Source: GWF2-38-69 sp965228125 (GTDB lineage Bacteria > Verrucomicrobiota > Lentisphaeria > Victivallales > GWF2-38-69). Taken from it: a stretch of DNA of 64,000 nt. A model generated the notes under the pieces. That model did not search any database. It saw nothing but the letters and a program-made list of their open reading frames with translations, and had not been told where the DNA came from. The DNA is taken from positions 1,364,001 to 1,428,000 of the forward strand of contig OZ245791.1 of NCBI GenBank assembly GCA_965228125.1. The letters run 5' to 3'. A program made the translations under genes and the position numbers. Within the stretch, counting starts at the first letter, position 1; each line of letters starts with the position of its first letter. Positions 8,883 through 17,866 of this stretch are shown here, piece after piece.

Positions 8883-9842
8883 TTAGCCCTTATAAACTAG
8901 AGCTGACACATAGAGAATGTAGATGGTGAACATCAGAAGCCCCTTCCATCTTCCAATCGTATGTTTTTGCCCGATAAACATTGCAAGAAATAAAAATAAG
9001 CTCGCAAAAACAGTCATTATAATATCGAAATTTAATCCTGAATTGAAAGGAAGAGGACGAATTATGGAACTCACCCCCAAGACCCAGAAAATATTAAAAA
9101 TATTTGACCCTACGACGTTACCTATAGCTATATCCGTCTCTTTCTTGAAAGCGGCAACTGCGGAAGTGGCAAGTTCAGGAAGCGAAGTTCCTATGGCTAC
9201 AACGGTCAACCCTATCAGCGACTGACTGACATTGAATAACTCTGCAATTTTCACGGCTCCGTCAACAATCCACTTCCCTCCTAATGTCAAACCAGTAAAT
9301 CCAAGGCATATAAAAACAATGGCTTTCAGATAACCCATCTCTTTGATTTTTACATCAGAAGGTATCTCATCGGAACTCTTTGCAATAGTAAAGATATAAG
9401 ATAGAAATACCATAAAAAAACATATCAATATAATTCCATCGACTCTTGTCAACCCTGAAAATCCTCCCCCGTCTATTATTCTGTCATTTGCCATTACGCC
9501 CAGAACAATTGCAGCAAGCAAACTAAGGGGAATTTCTTTGAGCACTGTATTTTTCTTTGCTGCTATCGGACAGATGATTGCCGAAATGCCCAAAATCAGT
9601 AGAATATTAGCAATATTACTCCCAAGAATATTACCAATTGCAATATCAGTATTCCCCTTCGCACTGGCTATTATATTGACCATCAATTCAGGCGCCGAAG
9701 TCCCAAAGGCAACAATCGTAAGCCCTATGGCTATATTGGAAACATGCAGTTTCTTTGCAATAGCCACCGAACCATCCACAAGAATATCCGCGCCTTTTAT
9801 CAGTACAACAAAGCCTATAGCAAAAAGTATATACACCGTCAT
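8883..9842 (-). CDS. Calcium/sodium antiporter, CaCA family (YrbG-like)
   Basis: A 319-residue inner-membrane cation/Ca2+ exchanger with about ten hydrophobic segments. The two inverted alpha-repeats that form the ion site are both intact: GTSAPELMVN near residue 48 and GTSLPELATS near residue 218. A short acidic hydrophilic loop (AKSSDEIPSDVK) links the halves, as in bacterial family members of this length. It lies directly downstream of the Kup gene with a 21-bp gap, so the two ion transporters may be co-transcribed. Confidence 0.92.
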   Translation of the reverse strand: MTVYILFAIGFVVLIKGADILVDGSVAIAKKLHVSNIAIGLTIVAFGTSAPELMVNIIASAKGNTDIAIGNILGSNIANILLILGISAIICPIAAKKNTVLKEIPLSLLAAIVLGVMANDRIIDGGGFSGLTRVDGIILICFFMVFLSYIFTIAKSSDEIPSDVKIKEMGYLKAIVFICLGFTGLTLGGKWIVDGAVKIAELFNVSQSLIGLTVVAIGTSLPELATSAVAAFKKETDIAIGNVVGSNIFNIFWVLGVSSIIRPLPFNSGLNFDIIMTVFASLFLFLAMFIGQKHTIGRWKGLLMFTIYILYVSALVYKG

Positions 9843-9863
9843 AACAACAGGCCCTTATATTTA

Positions 9864-11690
9864 CTAGAAAATTACTCTTGTGAGAATGCCATGCAGTTCA
9901 GAAACAGGAAGATTATAGTAGTTTACACTTCTAGGGAAGACTTTCTTAATGAAAGCATACAATTTCCAAATCAATCTTTCGGTTTCAATATCTTCAATTC
10001 CATAAAAGATAGCTCTTTTCTGAATCCCTGCTTCTTTAAAAATAGATTCCATATCCATCATTTCCATATACCCAACATTGATCTCAAAAAGCCTCAATCC
10101 TTGAGCAAAATCTGCCTTAAACTCATAGCTGCTCCCCCATGGCCCTTGCATACGCTTTATATGAACAAGAATATTATCTTCATAAATAATCTGGTTGTTT
10201 ATCATTGAGTGTTCAACAAATAATGGGATGTTTTTTTCGTCCCTCACCAGATATAGCGCACATCCATTTATTTTCGCAATAGAACTATACTCTCTGACAA
10301 ATATTGGAATAAAGTCTTCTATAGGAGTCGGGCACATTTTCACATACAATTTCTTCTCTCCCTGAGTATAAACTAAGATAAGCAGTAATGGGATCAATGA
10401 CAACATTATCGACCAATACCCGCCATGACCTATTTTGAATGTACATGATACAAAAAACATAAATGCTGTACAGGTCGCAAACAGCGAAAAAATAAACTTC
10501 ATGTGCGCTCTCTTCATAATGAATATCATAGACATCAATATCCCTGATATTGACATGGCTCCTGTTACAGCCAAACCGTACGCGGCCGCAAGATTATCAG
10601 AAGTTTCAAAAACCACAAGTATGATTAGAATCATAAAAAGAAGAAACCAGTTAACAGCAGCAATATAAATTTGACCTTTAATTTTTGAAGAGGTAAAACT
10701 TACCTTGAGCATCGGAAATATTTTCAGATTAATTGCCTGATAAACTATTGAAAATATTCCGCTTATCATAGATTGGGAAGCAATAACTGTAGCCAATATT
10801 GTAACAACAAGAAATGGGATATAGAGAAATGGAGTCAAATCAAACACCATACCAAAAATATAGTTGGTTGAGTTAGGATGGTTAAGTAAATATGCTCCCT
10901 GCCCCATATAATTCATCAGGAGCGAGACAAAGACAAAACACCAGGCAATAGTAATAGGCCTCCTCTTCATATGCCCCATATCAGCATATAGTGCTTCTCC
11001 CCCTGTTGCACACAAAATTACTTCAGATAAAGTGAAAAATCCCAGCAATCCATGATTTATAAGAAAGTCCAATGCATACCATGGATTAACAGCTTTCAAA
11101 ATCCATGGAGAACAAGTCACATGGTATGTCCCAAAAAATAGTATTGAGATAAACCATATCAGCATCACCGGAGCAAAAACCATAGCCACTTTCTCGGTGC
11201 CCTTCTTTTGACAACATAAGAGCGCCACAGCTATACATGCAGATATAAGCACTATTTCTTTCGTTGATATGCCAGAAAAGCAATCTACAAACTTTATTCC
11301 CTCAACCGCGCTTAGGATTGAAATTGAAGGTGTGATTATCCCATCTCCTATAATCATGGACATCCCTAAGAAAGCCAGCAGAAAAACAAAAGTGACAAGC
11401 CTGCCTTTCCTCAGGTATGGAAGAATTAGTTCCAGGAGGACTACCGTCCCTCCCTCGCCTCTTCTGCTCAGGCTCATTGCAAGCCACACATACTCGCCTG
11501 TGACAATTATTATAAGAGTCCACGTAATTAGAGAAAGCACAGAAATAACGTTTTGCTCAGTAGGTTTCAGGAGGAGAAAGATAACAGTAAGTGTATAAAT
11601 AGGACTCGTACCTATGTCTCCGAAGACCACTCCCAAGGACTTAAATGCCCTCTTTATATCTGAATCGCCTGTTATCGTACCTGATATCAA
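9864..11690 (-). CDS. kup: Kup-type potassium uptake protein
   Basis: A 608-residue low-affinity K+/H+ symporter. The family start SLGVVFGDIGTSPIYTL is seen at residues 18-34, followed by about twelve transmembrane segments to residue 430. Conserved loop pieces include GEGGTVVLLELI, GDGIITPSISILSAVEGIK and GGEALYADMGHMKRRPI. The C-terminal 160 residues are cytoplasmic, as usual. Length and motifs are ordinary for Kup. K+ uptake next to a compatible-solute locus fits osmotic adaptation, although the cluster boundaries do not prove a functional link. Confidence 0.95.
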   Translation of the reverse strand: MISGTITGDSDIKRAFKSLGVVFGDIGTSPIYTLTVIFLLLKPTEQNVISVLSLITWTLIIIVTGEYVWLAMSLSRRGEGGTVVLLELILPYLRKGRLVTFVFLLAFLGMSMIIGDGIITPSISILSAVEGIKFVDCFSGISTKEIVLISACIAVALLCCQKKGTEKVAMVFAPVMLIWFISILFFGTYHVTCSPWILKAVNPWYALDFLINHGLLGFFTLSEVILCATGGEALYADMGHMKRRPITIAWCFVFVSLLMNYMGQGAYLLNHPNSTNYIFGMVFDLTPFLYIPFLVVTILATVIASQSMISGIFSIVYQAINLKIFPMLKVSFTSSKIKGQIYIAAVNWFLLFMILIILVVFETSDNLAAAYGLAVTGAMSISGILMSMIFIMKRAHMKFIFSLFATCTAFMFFVSCTFKIGHGGYWSIMLSLIPLLLILVYTQGEKKLYVKMCPTPIEDFIPIFVREYSSIAKINGCALYLVRDEKNIPLFVEHSMINNQIIYEDNILVHIKRMQGPWGSSYEFKADFAQGLRLFEINVGYMEMMDMESIFKEAGIQKRAIFYGIEDIETERLIWKLYAFIKKVFPRSVNYYNLPVSELHGILTRVIF

Positions 11691-11844
11691 TTTAAAAATG
11701 CCTACTGTATGCTTTGCTAATACTGAAACTAAAAAATGGTTTTATCTGGAAAACACATGTTTTTCAATACACTTTTCCGCAGAATAAGATATAAAACCTA
11801 TTTGTTAAGTGATGGGACTACTTTATGCCCTATCTTACCACAGT

Positions 11845-13740
11845 TTAGGGAATAGGATTGTCGGCATTTTTTTCTTCTGATTCAAGGGAAAGGTTTTCAA
11901 TAAGTATCCTGTGAATTTCCTTAACTCCTTGATTTGTATCCTGAACGCTATGCCCGGAAGTCACAATTTTTTCTGACGCTACATTGTCAAGATGCGAACT
12001 CCAATACGGCACTATGCCGTCAGTTGCACCCGGAAGAGGAGATGGATTTACTATATCACCAGAAATAGTATGATATGTCACATCAGGGGCATAGGACATC
12101 CCTTCAATAGTCATTAATGTTAAATTATCTGGATCAAGATTATTTATCCCCGTTGATATAAAGAGCGGATCTTTATTTTCATGTATTTTCATCTTGACAA
12201 GTGCTTTGTTGTAAGCTTCTAAGAGTGGGCCTGCAAGTCGGGTTGGCAAGACAATAAACTTAGCGGCATCTATAACAACATCATATGTAGCAAGCTCAGA
12301 GCCTCTATGAGGGACAGATATAAAGACAACTGTCTTTATAAAAGGAAGACTTTTAAAAACCAGCATTTCAAGAAGAAATTCTTTTTGTTCTGGCTTTATA
12401 TTGAGTTTATCAATAGGAACATCAAGAAGTTTATCAGATAGTGCTTGACCGCTGTCTTTAACCATGAGAGAAGATACAAGACCTCCCATGCTGTGAGAAA
12501 CAATTACCATCTTATTGAAGTTGGGATTATTTCCATCTGGAGAATATTTTTTTTGTTTTTCCAGAAGATCTTTTCTTAGAAGAGCCGCCGAATAAATAAC
12601 CGGGTCGCCTGTGGCATAGGCAAATGCCCAAAACTGGTAATGTTTTCTTATTACTGGATCATCCAAAAGGCTATTCAATGCTTTAGACCAAGTGCGGGGA
12701 TTGGACATAAGTCCATGAACAAAGACCACCGGGATTTTGTCCGGGTCGTAGTCGAACATCATATATAATCCGCTGTATGTGCCAATATCATCTGGGAATA
12801 GCATAAACTCAATCCCTTTGATCAGAGGAGGATTATTCAATACTTCCGCGAGCGGAGTTGTGTAATCTGATTCCAATGGAAATTCCTTTCCTTCTATAGA
12901 GACATTTTCTGTTTTAAGCGGATCAAAAAATTCCAATCTCGCTCCCAATGGACACCCGTCTTTGGTCTGAATTGAGAGAATCATCGTCACAGGATTAAGA
13001 ACAATATCTTTCCCTTCTGAAACTTCTTTTAAAATATCAACTGACTCTGCTAAAGGCAGTCCTATTCCTGCCTTGAAAGAATAAACCCTCAGTCCGACCG
13101 GATGAAGTTCATATACAGGTATAAGAGCCCTAATCCACTCATCAGTAATTGCTTTATGGAATTCCGGAGCGCTGAATGTGATGTCTCCATAGATGGAAGG
13201 AATCTGATACGATTTAAACTGCAGAAGGTTATGATCTTTTAAAAACTTAAATACTTCCAGTAAAGAGAAATTATAATATACTGCTACGGTATTACTCTTA
13301 GCAGACAATCCGTCATAATGCGCTCCAGCCATTCCCAAATATTGCAAAGAGAAGAAGATGCTGCTCATATAGTACCTGATAGAATCGTCATTTTTGCCTT
13401 GCAAATAACACATTTCAGCTAGAGCCGCGGCATAAGATGGTGTTTTTGCGGCATCAAACATTGCTTGAAGTTCAGCTATCGCCGCTTTCGGGTCATCAGC
13501 ATATTTATCAGAAATCCCCGCTTGCTCCATTACGCTACGCGTGTCATTGCTGAGTGAATTGGAGTTCAATGCGTTTGTCATTCTATTTTTGAGCCATTCT
13601 TCCTTGCTTATATGCTCTACACCGACGACTGAACAAGCCGCAAAAATGAAGAAGAGAGCGGAAATGAGTAAAAGACATATATAATGCAAATAGCGTCTCA
13701 CGCCAAATTTCCTCTTTAATTTAAAAATTTTAAAATACAT
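11845..13740 (-). CDS. Lipoprotein with lipase/PGAP1-like alpha/beta-hydrolase domain
   Basis: A 631-residue secreted hydrolase. The N-terminus is basic, then a hydrophobic stretch ends in FIFAAC, a lipobox, so it is probably a lipid-anchored envelope protein. Residues about 35-330 form an N-terminal domain I cannot place, beginning with tetratricopeptide-like helices (AELQAMFDAAKTPSYAAALAEM). The alpha/beta-hydrolase domain follows: oxyanion strand VVFVHGLMSNPRTW, nucleophile S417 in SHSMGG, a candidate acid in the DATDGIVPYW region (GATDG) and a late His in SGHSVQD. Its ATG overlaps the stop of the MCE protein gene by one base, so it is the last gene of the lipid-transport operon. It may act on lipids moved by that transporter (inference). 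Confidence 0.82.
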   Translation of the reverse strand: MYFKIFKLKRKFGVRRYLHYICLLLISALFFIFAACSVVGVEHISKEEWLKNRMTNALNSNSLSNDTRSVMEQAGISDKYADDPKAAIAELQAMFDAAKTPSYAAALAEMCYLQGKNDDSIRYYMSSIFFSLQYLGMAGAHYDGLSAKSNTVAVYYNFSLLEVFKFLKDHNLLQFKSYQIPSIYGDITFSAPEFHKAITDEWIRALIPVYELHPVGLRVYSFKAGIGLPLAESVDILKEVSEGKDIVLNPVTMILSIQTKDGCPLGARLEFFDPLKTENVSIEGKEFPLESDYTTPLAEVLNNPPLIKGIEFMLFPDDIGTYSGLYMMFDYDPDKIPVVFVHGLMSNPRTWSKALNSLLDDPVIRKHYQFWAFAYATGDPVIYSAALLRKDLLEKQKKYSPDGNNPNFNKMVIVSHSMGGLVSSLMVKDSGQALSDKLLDVPIDKLNIKPEQKEFLLEMLVFKSLPFIKTVVFISVPHRGSELATYDVVIDAAKFIVLPTRLAGPLLEAYNKALVKMKIHENKDPLFISTGINNLDPDNLTLMTIEGMSYAPDVTYHTISGDIVNPSPLPGATDGIVPYWSSHLDNVASEKIVTSGHSVQDTNQGVKEIHRILIENLSLESEEKNADNPIP

Positions 13741-14549
13741 TATTGATTATTCAAAGATGGGACTACTTTGCTGCCAGTTTTGCCCCAAACTAATGAGCTT
13801 GGCTGAATCTCTACCATATTAATAAGCGTATTAAGCGAAGCCATTGTCTGATTAAATTTTGTCAAAGAGAAATTAATACTATCGCCTATTTCATCTATTT
13901 TTTCTCTGTTCACTATTTCTTTTAGTTGGGTAGTAAAGTCATTTAAACTAACAATCAAGTTATCAAAATTCTGAGAGATTTTATTCAGATTAATGTCATT
14001 CAATTTTTTGGCTATTTCCTGTGCGCTCTGTAGTATATTGCCTATTGTGGGAGTGGGGATCAAAGGTATGTAAATCGGATGATCTTCTGGAAGTGTTACT
14101 TGTTCTACAGGAGATTCTGTTGGATCAGAATAAGCCATATCAATATACATATCACCGGTAATTCCTTCATATTGAAGCTGACATCTTAATCCCTTCTGAA
14201 CAAATCTTTTGATTTTTTCTTCAATCTTCTGCTTAATATCTCTACTTTTCAATATGAACTGCCCCTGAGTCTGGCTAAGTAATGAATCAATATCCAACTG
14301 CATTGTTATATATATAACTTCACCATCCAGTCCGATTTTGATCTTTTTAACGGCGCCTATAGTAACTCCTTTGATTTTTACATTGGATCCTACTTTTAAT
14401 CCCTGTACAGAGTTATTGGTAGATGTCATAAAAAGAATTTCGGGTTGAAAGTATTTCATAATTCCAAGTGACAGTAAGCCAAGGACAAGAATCACAATAG
14501 CAATTAGCGCAAGAGCTCCTATTTTGTATTTATTTCCCTTTTTCGCCAT
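13740..14549 (-). CDS. mlaD: MCE/MlaD-family substrate-binding protein
   Basis: A periplasmic lipid-carrying subunit of an MCE transporter, anchored by one N-terminal transmembrane helix (residues about 10-31). The MCE domain follows, with GLKVGSNVKIKGVTIGAVKKI and a long insert-bearing return strand. The C-terminal part (residues about 165-250) is helical and coiled-coil-like (LNDINLNKISQNFDNLIVSL), as in MlaD/Ttg2-like proteins that form a hexameric ring and channel. The gap to the ATPase gene upstream is three bases. The stop overlaps the start of the lipase-like lipoprotein. Confidence 0.9.
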   Translation of the reverse strand: MAKKGNKYKIGALALIAIVILVLGLLSLGIMKYFQPEILFMTSTNNSVQGLKVGSNVKIKGVTIGAVKKIKIGLDGEVIYITMQLDIDSLLSQTQGQFILKSRDIKQKIEEKIKRFVQKGLRCQLQYEGITGDMYIDMAYSDPTESPVEQVTLPEDHPIYIPLIPTPTIGNILQSAQEIAKKLNDINLNKISQNFDNLIVSLNDFTTQLKEIVNREKIDEIGDSINFSLTKFNQTMASLNTLINMVEIQPSSLVWGKTGSKVVPSLNNQ

Positions 14550-14552
14550 GAT

Positions 14553-15323
14553 TTAACCTCTCATATTTGAACGATTTAAAAATTCTCTCACCCAATCATT
14601 TTTGGAATTATCCCGCAAATATTTCGGATCCCCTCTCTCGACAATCCCTTTGCTTTTCTTCTCCAAAATAATAGTATTGTCTGCTATTGAAAAAATACTG
14701 TCGAGTTCGTGCGTTACTATCACCATAGTGCAGCCAAGAGTGTCTCTCAACTCAAGAATAAGTTTATCAAGCTCGGCCGAAGAAATGGGATCAAGCCCGG
14801 CTGAGGGTTCATCAAAAAACAGAATTTCGGGATCTAATGCAAGAGCTCTTGCCAGACCTGCTCTCTTTTTCATGCCGCCGCTAATTTCCGAAGGGAAAAA
14901 ATTCTCATATCCCTTAAGCCCTACAAGACTCAGTTTTAGCGTGGCAATACTGTTTATAACCTTATCTGGTAAATCTGTAAACTCCTTAAGAGGAACAGCT
15001 ATGTTTTCTTGAAGAGTAAGCGAGCTAAACAAAGCCCCTGATTGGTAGAGCACTCCAAATTCACGGCATAGAGCTGATTTTTCTGCAATGGAAGCTTTTA
15101 CGATACTCTTGCCCTTTATCAAAATATCTCCTTTGAATGGTTCGTATAACCCTATCATATGCTTCAATACCGTACTTTTCCCGCAACCCGACCCGCCAAG
15201 TATAATAAAAATTTCTCCTTTCCTAATAGAAAAATTCAAGTTTCTCAGCACGATAAAATCTCCGTAGCCGATCGTAAGATTTTTAACTTCTATTACTGTT
15301 TCGTTGCCTTTATAGTTCTTCAT
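14553..15323 (-). CDS. mlaF: MlaF-type ABC transporter ATPase
   Basis: The 256-residue ATPase of an MCE lipid ABC transporter. Walker A is LGGSGCGKST (residues about 42-51), the signature is SGGMKKRAGLARAL with the MKKR form typical of MlaF, Walker B is LFFDEPSAGLDP, and the switch His is in VIVTHELDS. Its start overlaps the permease stop by one base, which implies coupled translation. It works with the MlaE-type permease and the MlaD-type protein encoded alongside. Confidence 0.93.
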   Translation of the reverse strand: MKNYKGNETVIEVKNLTIGYGDFIVLRNLNFSIRKGEIFIILGGSGCGKSTVLKHMIGLYEPFKGDILIKGKSIVKASIAEKSALCREFGVLYQSGALFSSLTLQENIAVPLKEFTDLPDKVINSIATLKLSLVGLKGYENFFPSEISGGMKKRAGLARALALDPEILFFDEPSAGLDPISSAELDKLILELRDTLGCTMVIVTHELDSIFSIADNTIILEKKSKGIVERGDPKYLRDNSKNDWVREFLNRSNMRG

Positions 15324-16513
15324 CAGTAGTTAATCCCAAAGAGCCCCAGAAATTGAGGAAGAGTAAGAGTAATTAAAAAGTCAGCGATAATAACAAAAAG
15401 AATGCTTGTCACAACTGACGAAGTAGTTGCTTTACCAACGCCTTTTGCATCTTTATCAGACTCGAAACCTCTGTAGCACCCGACAATAGCAATAATAATC
15501 GCAAAAATTAAACCTTTAATAAGAGATTCGAGCAGATTGGCAGGCACTAGTGAAGATATAGTCCTGTTCCAGTATTGAATCAACGTAAAATCACCTATAG
15601 GAAGACTGATTGCTATCCCTCCAAGAATTCCTGCCAGATCGCCTAACATAACAAGCATCGGTACAACTATGCTTAATGCTATTATTTTTGGCAGTACCAG
15701 AGCTCTTGCAGGTTTAAGCCCCATGGTTACCATTGCATCAATTTCTTCAGCAGAATTCATTGTTCCCAGTTCTGCGGCATAAGCTGAGCCTGCACGCCCA
15801 ATACATATTATTGCGACCATAAGAGGCCCCATTTCCCTTACCATCCCTAGCGCAACCAAATCTGCTACGTACACTGACAACCCAAATCTGGCCATTTGTA
15901 CAATTCCCTGAAAAGCAATTATCAGTCCGACAAGAAAACAAATAAGAAAAACAATAGGAATGGCATCTGCACCGCTCTTGTCCATGTAGTAAGATATTTC
16001 CTTTCTATCTACCTTATGCGGATGTGTAATATAGTAGAAAAATGACTCGATTACTTCTCCGAAAAAACCAATAAATTTCTTAAAGCCGCTAAGAGAAACA
16101 CTAATAACATTGCCAAAGTCTTCTATTAAGGCAAAATCCTTTTCTTTCCTAAATGACTCCGCCTTATAACTGCCTAAGAGATCAAAACCGATATTTTTGA
16201 GAGCTTTTTCCTGCTTCCCGCCTTTGATGTTTGCGAAAGAAATATTAATCTTCTTGCTATTGCACATCTCTCCTATGGAAATTATAAATGCCAGAACCGA
16301 ATAATTTTTTGAATCAAACCCAGTAAGGTCTATTGTCAAGGATTTCACGCCGCTCTTTGTTACAGCTATGATGACATCATCATAGCATTTCTGCATCTCT
16401 TCAAAAGTCATCCTTTCTTTCGATAACCCAAAGAGTTTCATTTCATTTTTTTGTATTTCCAATTTCATTTTAGCCTCAGAAATGACATCTGCCGAAACAC
16501 CTTTATTACTCAC
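15323..16513 (-). CDS. mlaE: MlaE-type lipid ABC permease with N-terminal STAS domain
   Basis: A 396-residue fusion. Residues about 20-125 form a STAS-like domain (SLTIDLTGFDSKNYSVLAFI, a strand-helix pattern) equivalent to the separate MlaB protein of enterobacteria. Residues about 140-396 are the MlaE permease with five to six transmembrane segments and the conserved coupling stretch GMVREMGPLMVAIICIGRAGS followed by AAELGTMNSAEEIDA. Such fusions are known in several phyla. The start overlaps the auxiliary lipoprotein gene by four bases, so the operon runs lipoprotein, permease, ATPase, MCE protein, lipase. Confidence 0.93.
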   Translation of the reverse strand: MSNKGVSADVISEAKMKLEIQKNEMKLFGLSKERMTFEEMQKCYDDVIIAVTKSGVKSLTIDLTGFDSKNYSVLAFIISIGEMCNSKKINISFANIKGGKQEKALKNIGFDLLGSYKAESFRKEKDFALIEDFGNVISVSLSGFKKFIGFFGEVIESFFYYITHPHKVDRKEISYYMDKSGADAIPIVFLICFLVGLIIAFQGIVQMARFGLSVYVADLVALGMVREMGPLMVAIICIGRAGSAYAAELGTMNSAEEIDAMVTMGLKPARALVLPKIIALSIVVPMLVMLGDLAGILGGIAISLPIGDFTLIQYWNRTISSLVPANLLESLIKGLIFAIIIAIVGCYRGFESDKDAKGVGKATTSSVVTSILFVIIADFLITLTLPQFLGLFGINY

Positions 16514-17103
16514 TTAGCTTTCTCAATGGAAATCAGACTAACACAAAGCTTATCTAACATTTTATCTATGACCTTTTTCGCTACTTCGGAAAAGTTTTCT
16601 GCCGTTACATTATCCACACTTTGTTCTTCAGACAGGATTTCAGAATAAACAATTTCTCCTTTGAGCGCATTCCTCACTTGGATAGACAAAATAACCCTTA
16701 CTGTTTTTCTGGATAAATCAGATTCAAGACAGAGAATTTTTACATAAAGCTCGAGCCTGTCATTTCCTTGAATTTGAAACTTGTTATTTTCACTCTGGTT
16801 AAATGCCAGAACAAAATACTTCTTCAACATTTCATTGGGCAAAGATGCCCAACGGTTATATTCATCTATTTTAATGTGTGTTTCGGATACGCGAAATACC
16901 ATTCTATCAGTATAAGTATCCATCGATTGAACATTCAAAACATCCACTTGGGGCGCTTTCTTAAGATTCTCACTTTCCGCTGGCAATCCTATGTCAAAAT
17001 AAGTCACAGGTATCTCAGGGTTTCTGGGAAAGATTGAACATCCTGTTATTAATAGAATACTAAAAGCAAGTGATAAATTAAGCATCTTTACGATTTTTGT
17101 CAT
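16510..17103 (-). CDS. ABC-type transport auxiliary lipoprotein (PqiC/LbcC-like)
   Basis: A 197-residue lipoprotein: signal peptide MTKIVKMLNLSLAFSILLITGC with lipobox LITGC, then a beta-rich domain (VTYFDIGLPAESENLKKAPQ, VDVLNVQSM, DRMVFRVSETHIKIDEYNRWA). The RxSxxxIxxYxxxRWA-like pattern is characteristic of the PqiC/YmbA auxiliary family that partners MCE systems. It is the first gene of the MCE operon as judged by overlaps, and the upstream DUF167 gene is 16 bp away. It probably sits on the inner leaflet of the outer membrane and docks the MCE conduit. Confidence 0.8.
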   Translation of the reverse strand: MTKIVKMLNLSLAFSILLITGCSIFPRNPEIPVTYFDIGLPAESENLKKAPQVDVLNVQSMDTYTDRMVFRVSETHIKIDEYNRWASLPNEMLKKYFVLAFNQSENNKFQIQGNDRLELYVKILCLESDLSRKTVRVILSIQVRNALKGEIVYSEILSEEQSVDNVTAENFSEVAKKVIDKMLDKLCVSLISIEKAK

Positions 17104-17119
17104 CTTATTAGCCCTAGGT

Positions 17120-17485
17120 TTATATTTTAAGTTTAGTTAGAAAGACAGACTTGAGAATACAACATTTTAAAAGCTTGCTTCTATTTGTTTCCCCTGAAAT
17201 TATTGAGACAGATGACTTAGGAATATCCAGCGTTTTGGAAAGAAATCTTATCAGTTCCTCGTTAGCTTTGCCGTCAACAGGAGGCGAAGCAAGGCTGACC
17301 TTTAAAGAATCGCCATAGAGGCCTATGACAGAACTCTTTGACGCACCAGGCTGCACACGGCACTTGAAGATAACCCGGCCATCTTTTTCTGTCAAAGATA
17401 AACTCTGCATGGATACCCCGCCAAGCCGCCTATCTATCCCAGATGGTTTCGGTGAATTATCCCTGCCTGTACTTGATTTAGACAT
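17120..17485 (-). CDS. DUF167 (YggU-type) family protein
   Basis: A small alpha/beta protein of unknown biochemical role. The family core is clear: CRVQPGASKSSVIGLYGDSLKVSLASPPVDGKANEELIRFLSK, with VSIISGETNRSKLLK after it. The start is uncertain. The ATG at 17485 gives a 24-residue polar extension with little ribosome-binding signal. The internal ATG at 17413 has a G-rich run (GGCGGGG) just upstream and gives a product of family-typical length (about 97 aa). It lies ten bases from the DUF1667 gene upstream. Confidence 0.82.
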   Translation of the reverse strand: MSKSSTGRDNSPKPSGIDRRLGGVSMQSLSLTEKDGRVIFKCRVQPGASKSSVIGLYGDSLKVSLASPPVDGKANEELIRFLSKTLDIPKSSVSIISGETNRSKLLKCCILKSVFLTKLKI

Positions 17486-17494
17486 AAAATATAT

Positions 17495-17851
17495 CTAGCT
17501 CAATGTCCTTGTGGCTATCAAATTGGCTCCGCTATCGCATATATTCTCACAGATAACATCACCCCTTTTGACAGGAGCCTTGACTTTAAATTTAAAAATT
17601 TCTTTCATTATATCAAACATTTTATCCTTGGAAACAGAACAATCTGTCTTAACCGGAAGAAGAGGAATTTTAGCTCCTTCAATTTTAATAGTGGAAGTTA
17701 CCACCCTTTCAGGGGCGAAAACTTCTTTTTCAGCGTATTTAGGGCCGCGGTTACAGGCATTACCTGTTACGCTTAAAATAACTTTATCGTCATGTTCCAC
17801 GCTAAGATTGCATCCAAGAGGACAGCTTATGCAAATAATTGATTTTTTCAT
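17495..17851 (-). CDS. DUF1667 protein (cysteine-rich partner of FAD oxidoreductases)
   Basis: A 118-residue protein with the CISCPLGCNL motif at the N-terminus, a second Cys in GNACNRGPKYA and one in DVICENICDSG. The spacing suggests bound metal or an Fe-S cluster. DUF1667 proteins are routinely encoded downstream of the GlpA-like and FAD-dependent oxidoreductases found here (15-bp gap). The trio resembles the anaerobic glycerol-3-phosphate dehydrogenase-like operon of fermentative bacteria. The protein may relay electrons, but this has not been shown for most members. Confidence 0.85.
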   Translation of the reverse strand: MKKSIICISCPLGCNLSVEHDDKVILSVTGNACNRGPKYAEKEVFAPERVVTSTIKIEGAKIPLLPVKTDCSVSKDKMFDIMKEIFKFKVKAPVKRGDVICENICDSGANLIATRTLS

Positions 17852-17866
17852 ATATCACGTCTCCTC

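Noticed and set aside
9744..10208. A 154-codon plus-strand ORF over the antiporter/kup junction
   Set aside because: Antisense to two clear transporter genes; no ribosome binding site or family resemblance.
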